Source: Ignavibacteriales bacterium
GTDB lineage: Bacteria > Bacteroidota > Ignavibacteria > Ignavibacteriales > Ignavibacteriaceae
DNA length: 64,000 nucleotides
NCBI GenBank assembly: GCA_016707285.1
Contig: JADJIA010000007.1
Coordinates: 1-64,000 of the forward strand
Direction of reading: 5' to 3'
Both the position numbers and the translations under genes were made by a program. The stretch's first letter is position 1; each line of letters begins with the position of its first letter. The notes under the pieces are model-generated. The model was not told the origin of the DNA, did no database searches, and saw only the letters and a program-made list of their open reading frames with translations. Positions 56,841 through 64,000 of this stretch are shown piece after piece.

Positions 56841-57257
56841 TTAGAGCTTTCTCCAGGCTCTCATTCCACCCTGGACATTGATTACATTATGTCCATCTTT
56901 TTTAAGGATGTTACAGGCCGTTACCGATCTGTTCCCTGATCTGCAAATCACAGCAATCTCTTTGTTTTTGTATTTATCCAGTTCGTTTGCTCTGTTTTCG
57001 AGCTCCTGAAGTGAGATGTGAATTATTCCCGGGAGAGCCCCAAGCTCACCTTTAAGTTCATCTGCTGTTCTAACATCGAGAACCACAAGGTTCGTATCTC
57101 CGGCTTCAAGCCTCGACTTTAATTCTTCAACAGTCATGTCAGTTTTTTTCTGAGGACTTTTATCTCCACTACCGTTTACCGCTGAATTGTTCTGAGCATT
57201 ACACCCGGTTATTGCGATTAGTGTGAAGAGCACCAATAAACTAAATGATTTTTTCAT
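56841..57257 (-). CDS. Rhodanese-domain lipoprotein
   Basis: ATG 57257 with AGAGGAATA before it gives 138 residues. MKKSFSLLVLFTLIAITGC is a lipoprotein signal (ITGC). The rhodanese domain has VEELKSRLEAGDTNLVVLDVRTADEL, the active-site loop ICRSGNRSVTAC with catalytic Cys, and VQGGMRAWRKL. It transfers sulphane sulphur in the periplasm or at the membrane. It follows the FmdB gene closely and may share its transcript. Confidence 0.9.
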   Translation of the reverse strand: MKKSFSLLVLFTLIAITGCNAQNNSAVNGSGDKSPQKKTDMTVEELKSRLEAGDTNLVVLDVRTADELKGELGALPGIIHISLQELENRANELDKYKNKEIAVICRSGNRSVTACNILKKDGHNVINVQGGMRAWRKL

Positions 57258-57274
57258 TATTCCTCTCGATTTTA

Positions 57275-57532
57275 TTAATTGTGACTGCAAGATCCGCCTC
57301 CACAGCATCCTCCACCGCTACTACCGGTATCGCATGAACTGCTTTGACTCGCAGATGCATAGCCGTTGGCAAATCCGCCACCGTTGAATGAGGCTGAAAA
57401 AGTGGAAAGCATCTTTTTGATGTCTGTTGATTTACATTTGGGACAGTTTACATCCTCAACCTTTGTGACTGATCTGTGTAATATCTCAAATTTGTGGTCA
57501 CAACTGCTGCATTTATATTCATATATAGGCAT
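57275..57532 (-). CDS. FmdB-family zinc-ribbon protein
   Basis: This 85-residue protein begins MPIYEYKCSSCDHKFEILHRS and VNCPKCKS, the two CxxC knuckles of the FmdB/CxxC_CxxC_SSSS family. A Ser/Gly/Cys-rich tail (SGGGCCGGGSC) could bind further metal. The family is regulatory or unknown. It lies between the anti-sigma and rhodanese genes on one strand. Confidence 0.9.
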   Translation of the reverse strand: MPIYEYKCSSCDHKFEILHRSVTKVEDVNCPKCKSTDIKKMLSTFSASFNGGGFANGYASASQSSSCDTGSSGGGCCGGGSCSHN

Positions 57533-57549
57533 TTTTAACTTCTCCGGGT

Positions 57550-57783
57550 TTATTCGAGATTAAGTTTTTTTAATAAATTCTGGTGCATATCATCGGTGAA
57601 TCCGGGATCATATTCGCGATACCAAGAGATTGTACTCTCAACTGAAGTACAATAATCTGCACATGAAGTACAGTGTTCGATATGTTCTTTAATGGCTCTG
57701 CATTTTTCAGAGTCCAAATCTTCTTTAAGATTTTCACAGATGTGGATCATCACATCTTTACATTTAACATCTTCAAATTTCAT
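57550..57783 (-). CDS. Putative zinc-finger anti-sigma factor
   Basis: The protein has 77 residues. A zf-HC2-type motif (EHIEHCTSCADYCTSV) holds the His-x3-Cys-x2-Cys zinc ligands, and an upstream CKDVMIHICENL adds another Cys. There is no membrane helix, so it is a soluble anti-sigma type. Its ATG overlaps the stop of the sigma gene as ATGA, the usual sign of a sigma/anti-sigma pair. It could sense redox or zinc state through the cysteines. Confidence 0.82.
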   Translation of the reverse strand: MKFEDVKCKDVMIHICENLKEDLDSEKCRAIKEHIEHCTSCADYCTSVESTISWYREYDPGFTDDMHQNLLKKLNLE

Positions 57784-58340
57784 TTTTTGAACGCCTCTGA
57801 AATTTCATTTCTCAAAAAGGCTCTTGCTCTGTGGAGCCTTGATTTAACTGCCGCAACTGAGAGCCCTGTAATACCCGCTGTTTCTTCAGTTGAAAGTTGT
57901 TGAACATCCCTCAGAGTAAAAACAATTCTGTAGTCGGGAGCAAGTTTGTTGATTGATTGATCGAGGATTTCTCTTAATTCTTTGTTTTCCAACGATTGAT
58001 TAGGGATTGTTGACCAATCGGCTGCATGTTTTTCTGCAAACAATTCATCATCATCGTTGGGTTCAACAAATAATTCCTTTTTTTTACTTCTCGCAGACAT
58101 CAAACAATGATTCACAGTAATTCTGTAAAGCCAGGTCGAAAGTTTTGAATTACCGTCGAAGTTTTTTAATGATTTAATCATGCTCAGGAAGGTTTCCTGC
58201 ATGATATCTTCAGCTTTGTCTTTATTTCGGCATATTTTAAAAGCGAAGCTGTAAAGGGTTTTTTCGTGTTGTTTTACCAATTCTCTGAGGGCATCTTTGT
58301 CACCCTCTTTGGCAAGGTGTATCAATTTTTCTTCTGACAT
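57780..58340 (-). CDS. ECF-family RNA polymerase sigma factor
   Basis: MSEEKLIHLAKEGDKDALRELVKQHE is the start (58340); an upstream in-frame ATG at 58358 is less likely. Region 2 reads FAFKICRNKDKAEDIMQETFLSMIKSLKNFDGNSKLSTWLYRITVNHC. Region 4 reads APDYRIVFTLRDVQQLSTEETAGITGLSVAAVKSRLHRARAFL. At 186 residues it is a standard ECF sigma. It is probably controlled by the coupled zinc-finger protein. Target promoters are not evident. Confidence 0.93.
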   Translation of the reverse strand: MSEEKLIHLAKEGDKDALRELVKQHEKTLYSFAFKICRNKDKAEDIMQETFLSMIKSLKNFDGNSKLSTWLYRITVNHCLMSARSKKKELFVEPNDDDELFAEKHAADWSTIPNQSLENKELREILDQSINKLAPDYRIVFTLRDVQQLSTEETAGITGLSVAAVKSRLHRARAFLRNEISEAFKK

Positions 58341-58370
58341 AAAGTTAGATGTTTCCAATCAAAAAAAGAT

Positions 58371-59006
58371 TCAATATTTTGGTGAACCAACACCCGGAGT
58401 GTCGATGCTTTTCCAGAGGTAAGAACAGGCAATTGTATTAAAAGGTGCCCAACCTCTGTCATTTGATATTTGGGTGACCATTTTTGCATCCGGCATTTCA
58501 GGGAGTTCATAATTAATCATGATGGCTCTTTTAATTCCCAGGTCGCCTGTGGGGAGCACATTTGGACGGGTTAGAGTGAACATCAGAAACATATGGGCAG
58601 TCCATTCACCAACTCCTTTTATTTTAACAAGTTCTTTAATTATATCCTGATCAGGCATGGAGTCAAATTTATGAAAATGGATATCTTCGTTTAAAAATGC
58701 CTGAGCAATTGCTTTAACATAAGTAACCTTTGCATTTGAGAGTCCAAGTTCTCTTATCTCCTGATGGTCGGCATCGATGATTGCAGAGAGATCGGGCACT
58801 TCACCAAACTTTGCGACAAATCTTTTCTCAATGGTTGCTGCCGCTTTTATCGAAAGTTGTTGGCTTATAATTGCAGTCATAAGGTCTGATGCATACTCTG
58901 TTCGGGGTTCATAATTATATTCCGGGAGTATTTCTATTAAATTTGCCAATACTTTATCGTTTTTTCGCAGGTGTTTAATACCTTTTTCTATATCTTTTCG
59001 ATTCAT
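58371..59006 (-). CDS. DNA-3-methyladenine glycosylase (AlkA-like HhH enzyme)
   Basis: The protein has 211 residues with a helix-hairpin-helix core (VKIKGVGEWTAHMFLMFTL) and the catalytic Asp in LPTGDLGIKRA. SDLMTAIISQQLSIKAAATIEKRF is the family's entry helix pair. It removes alkylated purines from DNA. It lacks the N-terminal domain of E. coli AlkA, as many short bacterial forms do. It is 30 bases upstream of the sigma gene on the same strand and may be in its operon. Confidence 0.9.
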   Translation of the reverse strand: MNRKDIEKGIKHLRKNDKVLANLIEILPEYNYEPRTEYASDLMTAIISQQLSIKAAATIEKRFVAKFGEVPDLSAIIDADHQEIRELGLSNAKVTYVKAIAQAFLNEDIHFHKFDSMPDQDIIKELVKIKGVGEWTAHMFLMFTLTRPNVLPTGDLGIKRAIMINYELPEMPDAKMVTQISNDRGWAPFNTIACSYLWKSIDTPGVGSPKY

Positions 59007-59056
59007 TGTATTAACTTGCTTCTTTCAAAATGGAAAATTTTTAATTTCAAAAATAG

Positions 59057-61516
59057 ATGCTTAAAACTTCAAAGTTAACAGAAAAATTAAAGTCCAATTT
59101 TTTCTTCAAAAAAGCCCCGGCTGCTGCAGAAGCAGAAGGCAATTTAAAGGGCAAAGTGAAGGAGATTCCGGAAGGTGATATAATCTATCAGAATGGTGAT
59201 CCATCTGAGAATGTATATCTTATTCTGTACGGTTTGGTAAAGATTAAAATCAAAACCAAAACCGGAGCCAAAATAACGACCAAAGCCGTCGGTGATTTTT
59301 TTGGTGAACGCGAAGTAATGGAAAGCCAGGAGAGGACTTCCACTGCCATTGCCGAGATGGATACCCAACTCTACCTCATCGAAAAACCCCGATTTTTGGA
59401 TCTCGCCTACAACGATAAAGAAATTAAAATTAATGTAAAGATAAATTTAGCGAAAACTTACGATTTGTCGAAGGAAGGTGCTGAAGCTATCATTACAAAA
59501 AATGATCCGTCCCACAAAGGTGGATCAATTTTAAGTCCCGGGGTGGCACCTCTTCCTGAAATTAAAAAAGATGAACCAAAAAAAGAATTTTCTTTTAGTG
59601 AAGAAGTTAAAGATAAATTTGATGACGGATTTGTTGTCATTAACAAAGATTATGAGTCAGGACTACAATCCCCGCTTGAAGCGACAGATGAGGGGCATGA
59701 GGAAGAGATTCCGGATGAAGATGTAGAAGATGATGAGGACGGGTTTGAGGAAGAGATTCCGGATGAAGATGTAGAAGATGATGAGGACGGGTTTGAGGAA
59801 GAGATTTCGGATGAAGATGTAGAAGCTGATGAGGACGGGTTTGAGGAAGAGATTCCGGATGAAGATGTAGAAGATGATGAGGACGGGTTTGAGGAAGAAT
59901 TCCCTGATGAAGATATGGACGAAGAAGAGTTGGAGTTGGAGCCTGAAATTCAGGAAGATGACGAAAATGAACCGGAAACAGAACAGGAAATTCCGGATGG
60001 TGAAGATGAAGACTCAGACACTGACATACTCCCGAAATTTAGATTTGATGACAAATTTGAAGACCCTGATCCTGAATTTGAATTGGAAGAGACAGTGTTC
60101 GATGAACCCTGGATGGAAGATGAAGAGAGAAGAGAATTAATTTCTGATGAAGAAAGGGACTTGTTTAAATCTGACATTGATGAAGATTTTGATCGTGCGG
60201 AATTTGCAGAAGAATTGATCCAGGAAGAAGAGACTGAAACCAAATCTGAAGAGGATAAGTACCCGGAAGATCTTGAGTCAGATACACTTTCTGCGATTGA
60301 AGAGCCCGAGGGTGAACTTGAAGAGGAAGTAACCGTTTCCGCTGTCAACGAGGCACAATTAGAACGGAATCTTGCTGAAATTGAAGCCCTCAGAAAAAAT
60401 ATCAAACTCATCTCGGGATTATGCAGAGCAAATTCACCTCTTGAGATTTACGAAACTCTGAAAGATGATTTGCCGGGCATAATTGATGCTCAAGAATTTA
60501 TGATGTTTGTATTTGATGGTGGATTCCTTGCTTCGGTTGACAGTCACCATGATGAAGCGACAAATTTTGCAATTCGTGAAAAGATCGCTTACGAACTGAT
60601 TACCATGCATGAGCCTGTCACCCTTTTTGATCTCGACAGTTCCGGTATTATGGAGGGATTGGACCAGGTTGATGAAACTCAGATACCATCTTCACTGCTT
60701 TATTATCCGCTGATTGAGAGTGAAAAAAGAGTGATCGGTTGTTTTCTCTTTTTTACCTCCGGTAGTGGAAGATTCAGCCATTCTGATGTAATTGCGATTG
60801 AAGATTTTGCAAAAAGTGCATCCGCAATTTTAGAAAAAATAACAGTCGGGCAGACTCCTGTAACCTATAAATATGAGGATCTTGAGAAATATACCGCCTT
60901 TTTTGGAGCTGAGATAAAAATGGCTGTTGAGACAATTCTTTCAGTCAGTGAAACTCTTGACAGGGGAAAACTCGCCGAGAAAGTAAGGTATGGTTTCGAC
61001 ATTATCAGAGAAAGAGCTACCGGTCTAAAAGGATTTCTCGATTCTATCCAGTATTTTCTCGGGAAATTATCAGGATTCTCAAAACAACCTTATCTTGTAA
61101 GTGAACTTTTGGACGATTTTCTCGTTAAAGTTTCTGAATCAGCAAAACAACGCGAGGTTACTCTCCTCAGGAAATATGATTCCGATATTGTAATGTTTTT
61201 TAACAGAGAACTGTTTATTCATGCACTTTCATTAATTACCCAGAATTCTTTTGACGCGATGCCAAATGGAGGGAAAATATATTTTTCCACCTCGGCAAAC
61301 GAGTCAAACATTTTGATTTCAATAAGAGACACCGGAACCGGGATTCATCCCGACCTCCGTGACAAGATTTTTGAGCCGTTCTTTTCGATCGGCAAAACCG
61401 GGGTTGGCCTCGGATTACCAATTGCCAACAAAATAATTAAAGAACATGGTGGATTTATCTACCTGGAATCATCAAGAACTCAAGGAACAGAAATAATAAT
61501 AGCTTTGCCTGTATGA
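59057..61516 (+). CDS. Cyclic-nucleotide-binding / histidine-kinase-like ATPase with acidic repeats
   Basis: This 819-residue protein has a cNMP-binding domain (about 30-125: DIIYQNGDPSENVYLILYG, FFGEREVMESQERTSTAI). A very acidic region follows (about 210-420) with four to five 16-residue EEEIPDEDVEDDEDGF repeats, then a GAF-like domain (about 455-595) and a C-terminal HATPase (about 700-819: ITQNSFDAM, RDTGTGIHP, GVGLGLPIA). The helical stretch before the ATPase has no HisKA-type phospho-acceptor His. It may be a kinase-like signalling protein that acts without autophosphorylation, or it may use another residue. No membrane helix. It overlaps miaA by ATGA. Confidence 0.83.
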   Translation: MLKTSKLTEKLKSNFFFKKAPAAAEAEGNLKGKVKEIPEGDIIYQNGDPSENVYLILYGLVKIKIKTKTGAKITTKAVGDFFGEREVMESQERTSTAIAEMDTQLYLIEKPRFLDLAYNDKEIKINVKINLAKTYDLSKEGAEAIITKNDPSHKGGSILSPGVAPLPEIKKDEPKKEFSFSEEVKDKFDDGFVVINKDYESGLQSPLEATDEGHEEEIPDEDVEDDEDGFEEEIPDEDVEDDEDGFEEEISDEDVEADEDGFEEEIPDEDVEDDEDGFEEEFPDEDMDEEELELEPEIQEDDENEPETEQEIPDGEDEDSDTDILPKFRFDDKFEDPDPEFELEETVFDEPWMEDEERRELISDEERDLFKSDIDEDFDRAEFAEELIQEEETETKSEEDKYPEDLESDTLSAIEEPEGELEEEVTVSAVNEAQLERNLAEIEALRKNIKLISGLCRANSPLEIYETLKDDLPGIIDAQEFMMFVFDGGFLASVDSHHDEATNFAIREKIAYELITMHEPVTLFDLDSSGIMEGLDQVDETQIPSSLLYYPLIESEKRVIGCFLFFTSGSGRFSHSDVIAIEDFAKSASAILEKITVGQTPVTYKYEDLEKYTAFFGAEIKMAVETILSVSETLDRGKLAEKVRYGFDIIRERATGLKGFLDSIQYFLGKLSGFSKQPYLVSELLDDFLVKVSESAKQREVTLLRKYDSDIVMFFNRELFIHALSLITQNSFDAMPNGGKIYFSTSANESNILISIRDTGTGIHPDLRDKIFEPFFSIGKTGVGLGLPIANKIIKEHGGFIYLESSRTQGTEIIIALPV
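59699..59938 (+). repeat. 48-bp in-frame tandem repeat (acidic)
   Basis: Units at 59699, 59747, 59795 and 59843 are nearly identical; a fifth diverged unit begins at 59891. The repeat encodes 16 residues and keeps the frame, so copy number can change without breaking the gene. Confidence 0.92.
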
Positions 61517-62445
61517 ATTATGACTATATCGCTGTAATCGGAGCAACTGCTACCGGTAAGACAAATCTTGCTGTTAAAATTGCCTCCATGGTCGATGGAG
61601 AGATAATCTCCTGCGACTCAAGACAAGTGTACAAAGGAATGGATATAGGGTCGGGGAAGGACCTGGATGCCTATAACACACCCAAAGGAAAAATTCCTTA
61701 TCATCTTATTGACATACTGGAACCCTCCCAGGATTATAGTGTTTTTCACTTCCTCGAAGATTTCCACAGATGTTTCTTCGATATAAAATCCCGCGGGAAA
61801 GTACCTGTGCTTTGTGGAGGAACTTATATGTACTTCACAGCACTTTTTTTGAGATACGGGCTTGTAAAAGTTGACGATCTTGAGGATAAAGCGACAAAAC
61901 TTCTCGAGATTGATCATGAAAAACTGATCGAAGAATTGAAGGAATTAAATCCACTGCTTCACAACAGAACCGATTTGACAGAACATTTTAAAACTGCCAA
62001 GGCATTGGTAATTGCCCGTGAGAGTCAGAGATATGAAACCGAACACGGAATTACCTACAGACCAATTGAGTTGAGACCATTGGTTATTGCCACACAGGTC
62101 TCCCGTGAAGAATTTTACAAGAGAATCAGACTGAGACTAAGTGAGAGACTTAGGGAAGGTCTTGTGGATGAAGTAAGGGCGCTGATGAACTCCGGATTGA
62201 CAGACGAAAGACTTGATTACTTTGGTCTTGAATACAAATTTGCCGGCAGATATCTCCGCTCAGAATTGTCGAAAAATGATATGATTCAGAGATTGGTGAA
62301 TGCGATTAATGAATATGCAAAGAAGCAGTTGACAGGTATTAACAAACTCGAGAGAAATGGGATTGAAGTAAACTGGATTCCACCCGAAGAGATCAGTACT
62401 GTAAAAGACCTGCTTGAAGAATCAGGATTCCCCATCGTTGAATAA
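61513..62445 (+). CDS. miaA: tRNA dimethylallyltransferase
   Basis: The protein has 310 residues, the normal MiaA length. The P-loop is GATATGKT. DSRQVYKGMDIGSGK, YHLIDILEPSQDYSVFHF and CGGTYMYFTALF match the tRNA and prenyl-substrate sites. RLREGLVDEVRALMNSG and LDYFGLEYK sit near the usual positions. It adds the isopentenyl group to A37 of tRNAs that read UNN codons. Its ATG overlaps the preceding stop; the next gene begins inside its end. Confidence 0.88.
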   Translation: MNYDYIAVIGATATGKTNLAVKIASMVDGEIISCDSRQVYKGMDIGSGKDLDAYNTPKGKIPYHLIDILEPSQDYSVFHFLEDFHRCFFDIKSRGKVPVLCGGTYMYFTALFLRYGLVKVDDLEDKATKLLEIDHEKLIEELKELNPLLHNRTDLTEHFKTAKALVIARESQRYETEHGITYRPIELRPLVIATQVSREEFYKRIRLRLSERLREGLVDEVRALMNSGLTDERLDYFGLEYKFAGRYLRSELSKNDMIQRLVNAINEYAKKQLTGINKLERNGIEVNWIPPEEISTVKDLLEESGFPIVE

Positions 62446-63571
62446 ATTTAAGGACCCCGTTGCCTCATATCTTGAGAAACGGGGTCTTGATCGTTCTCCT
62501 TTCTTCAAAAATTTCAGTTCGTTTCGAGAGATAGTTGTTGTAATTCCCTGTTTCGACGAAATGGAAAATCTTCCTGTTGTTATCAACTCCATTCTAAAAT
62601 GTGATCCCCCGTTTGATGAAAGTTTTGGTTTCCTTTTTGTAATAAACCATCCCGATAATGCTTCATATGAACGGAAACAGGAAAGTTTGAAGACAGTGGA
62701 ATATCTAAAAACAGTTTGCTCTGAAAATGGAATACCTGTTGCACTTATCGACAGGTTCAGCGAAGGATTTGAAGTGCCTGCAAAGTTTGCCGGAGCAGGT
62801 TTTCCCAGAAAAGTTGGACTTGACTCTGCCCTTCACCTTTTTGATCACACAAATTCACAAAAATCTCTTTTGGTTTGTCTCGATGCCGATTGTGAAGTTG
62901 CTCCATCCTACTTTAAAACTTTAAAAAAACTTGCCCGAAGGGGCTGTAAGGCGGCGGTGCTCGAGTATGAACACAGGAACGATCACCCCGGAAACCTGGA
63001 TGCAATTTCTGAATATGAATCCTGGTTACGGTCTTACACTGCCGGACTCAAAAAAGCCGGTTCTCCATATGCATATCATTTTATCGGCTCAACAATGGTG
63101 TGTAATATAGAAACTTATGTGAAGGCAGGGGGGATGAACACCAAAAGGGCGGCAGAGGATTTTTATTTCTTAGAGAGTCTTGCAAAAGTTGCCGGAATTG
63201 AAACAATTGATGAAAAATTGGTATTTCCTTCGAACCGCAGGAGTGACAGAGTAATTTTTGGAACCGGGAAAGCAGTAAACACACGTCTCGACTCTGGTGA
63301 AATCATAAAGCCTTATCCTGATCTGATATTTGATCGATTAAAAAAATTTCTCGAACTTTTCCATCACGATTTCCCAACTGCAGAGGAACTTATAGTTGCG
63401 ATTCAAAAGTCGGATGAAGAAGTGTTTAATTTCCTTGAATCATACAAATTTTCATCTGCGATGAATGGTATATATTCATCATCACGATCCTCAAAACAGA
63501 TAGCCCGCCAAAAAGATGTCTGGTTCGACGCCCTGAAGACCCTCAGGTTTGTCCACCACTTATCTCCCTAA
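62438..63571 (+). CDS. Glycosyltransferase family 2-like protein
   Basis: TTG 62438 (MNKFKDPVASYLEKRG) is the likely start; TTG 62414 is possible. The GT-A core shows REIVVVIPCFDEMENLPVVINSIL, LLVCLDADCEVAPSYF (metal-binding DxD-like), YHFIGSTMVCNIETYVKAGGM and AAEDFYFLESLA. The product is about 377 residues. It transfers a sugar from a nucleotide donor; the target is unknown. No membrane helix is obvious. It overlaps the end of miaA by 8 bases. Confidence 0.85.
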   Translation: MNKFKDPVASYLEKRGLDRSPFFKNFSSFREIVVVIPCFDEMENLPVVINSILKCDPPFDESFGFLFVINHPDNASYERKQESLKTVEYLKTVCSENGIPVALIDRFSEGFEVPAKFAGAGFPRKVGLDSALHLFDHTNSQKSLLVCLDADCEVAPSYFKTLKKLARRGCKAAVLEYEHRNDHPGNLDAISEYESWLRSYTAGLKKAGSPYAYHFIGSTMVCNIETYVKAGGMNTKRAAEDFYFLESLAKVAGIETIDEKLVFPSNRRSDRVIFGTGKAVNTRLDSGEIIKPYPDLIFDRLKKFLELFHHDFPTAEELIVAIQKSDEEVFNFLESYKFSSAMNGIYSSSRSSKQIARQKDVWFDALKTLRFVHHLSP

Positions 63572-63607
63572 AAATCGTTATTTTAAAAATTCTATATTTA
63601 AAATTAT

Positions 63608-64000
63608 ATGAACCGACCTGTTTTAGTTGTTACCATATCACTGACGGTATTCGCCGTTGCGATTTTTCTTATATTTTTTGTATTTGCAAAAAAAGAAAAA
63701 CCATTGGAGTACTATGATATAATGATCCCTGAGCCTTCGGGATTGATCTTTTCATCCGATGGAAAAGGTTTCTGGACGGTGAGTGATCGCACAGGTGAGG
63801 TAGCTCAAATATCGTTTACGGGGCAACTTATCAGGAGATTCACCCTTAAGGAAGTGGATTTTGAAGCGATTACCCATTTTAATGATACAGTTCTTGTGCT
63901 CACCAGGGAGGGAAAACACTCTATAATGTTTGTAACCATTAACGGTGAGATTCTTAGAGATGAAGAATTTGAGCTTGATCAAAAAAGCAATTCCGGAATT
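63608..64000 (+). CDS. SdiA-regulated-domain protein (partial, cut by window end)
   Basis: Only the first 131 residues are visible. One N-terminal membrane helix (VLVVTISLTVFAVAIFLIFFVF) is followed by EYYDIMIPEPSGLIFSSDGKGFWTVSDRTGEVAQISFTG, the opening of the SdiA-regulated/YjiK-like beta-propeller family, then FEAITHFNDTVLVLTREGKHSI. It faces the periplasm. Function is unknown beyond the family name. Confidence 0.8.
   Translation, partial: MNRPVLVVTISLTVFAVAIFLIFFVFAKKEKPLEYYDIMIPEPSGLIFSSDGKGFWTVSDRTGEVAQISFTGQLIRRFTLKEVDFEAITHFNDTVLVLTREGKHSIMFVTINGEILRDEEFELDQKSNSGI

Noticed and set aside
59950..60411. Serine-rich open frame on the minus strand
   Set aside because: It is the antisense of the Glu/Asp-rich coding region, whose complement yields Ser codons.
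1..64000. tRNA, rRNA, riboswitches, prophage or insertion-sequence genes
   Set aside because: I looked for conserved tRNA arms, rRNA text, integrases and transposases in the gaps and open frames and saw none. A covariance-model scan could still find small RNAs.

Overview
The window looks like a chromosomal contig from a strictly or facultatively anaerobic member of the Ignavibacteria (Bacteroidota/Chlorobi side). The evidence is indirect. Three secreted proteins carry the C-terminal sorting domain with the NYPNPFNPSTKI-type signature of type IX secretion cargo. There is a Na+-pumping methylmalonyl-CoA decarboxylase, a trimeric [FeFe] hydrogenase, two very large multihaem cytochromes, and a low to medium G+C composition. 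I see no rRNA or tRNA gene and no CRISPR array.

Region 1 (1-7112): a badly frameshifted gene string of a TPR protein, a membrane-anchored ferredoxin/FAD oxidoreductase, two overlapping multihaem c-type cytochromes (about 18 and about 30 CXXCH motifs) and an intact outer-membrane beta-barrel. It reads as a porin-cytochrome type electron-export locus.

Region 2 (7113-20779): a secreted endonuclease/phosphatase-fold protein; a PLP decarboxylase; a ligase-associated exonuclease coupled to a DNA-ligase-like protein with no catalytic domain; a YceI/MarR pair behind a palindromic operator; the complete mce-mmdA-oadG-bccp-mmdB sodium-pump operon; CorA; and a Rossmann-fold protein of unknown role.

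Region 3 (20832-31818): a metallophosphatase, ferritin, rfbA-rfbC, glycogen phosphorylase, an SDR, a broken AbiE toxin-antitoxin pair, a class D beta-lactamase and two small DUF proteins.

Region 4 (31832-40003): the hydrogen-metabolism island. rex-hydC-hydB-hydA (minus strand) is divergent from a sensory [FeFe] hydrogenase with a PAS domain and a PP2C/SpoIIE phosphatase (plus strand). The layout suggests that NADH/NAD+ (Rex) and H2 (sensor) jointly set expression of the electron-bifurcating hydrogenase.

Region 5 (40298-64000): NDH-2, cell-surface glycosyltransferases, T9SS cargo proteins, a hybrid histidine kinase, an amidase, an ECF sigma/anti-sigma pair with small accessory genes, a DNA glycosylase, a cyclic-nucleotide-binding kinase-like protein with acidic repeats, miaA, a glycosyltransferase, and the start of an SdiA-regulated protein.

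Two features run through the whole window. First, about sixteen genes are split by apparent single-base indels, often in homopolymers and most densely in the first 5 kb. This points to uncorrected long-read or low-coverage consensus error rather than mass gene decay. Second, the gaps between genes are filled with several families of short word-like repeats (ACGGATT strings, GGACGCAGATACACGCAG, mirrored 16-bp arrays, nested palindromes), which recur at several loci.
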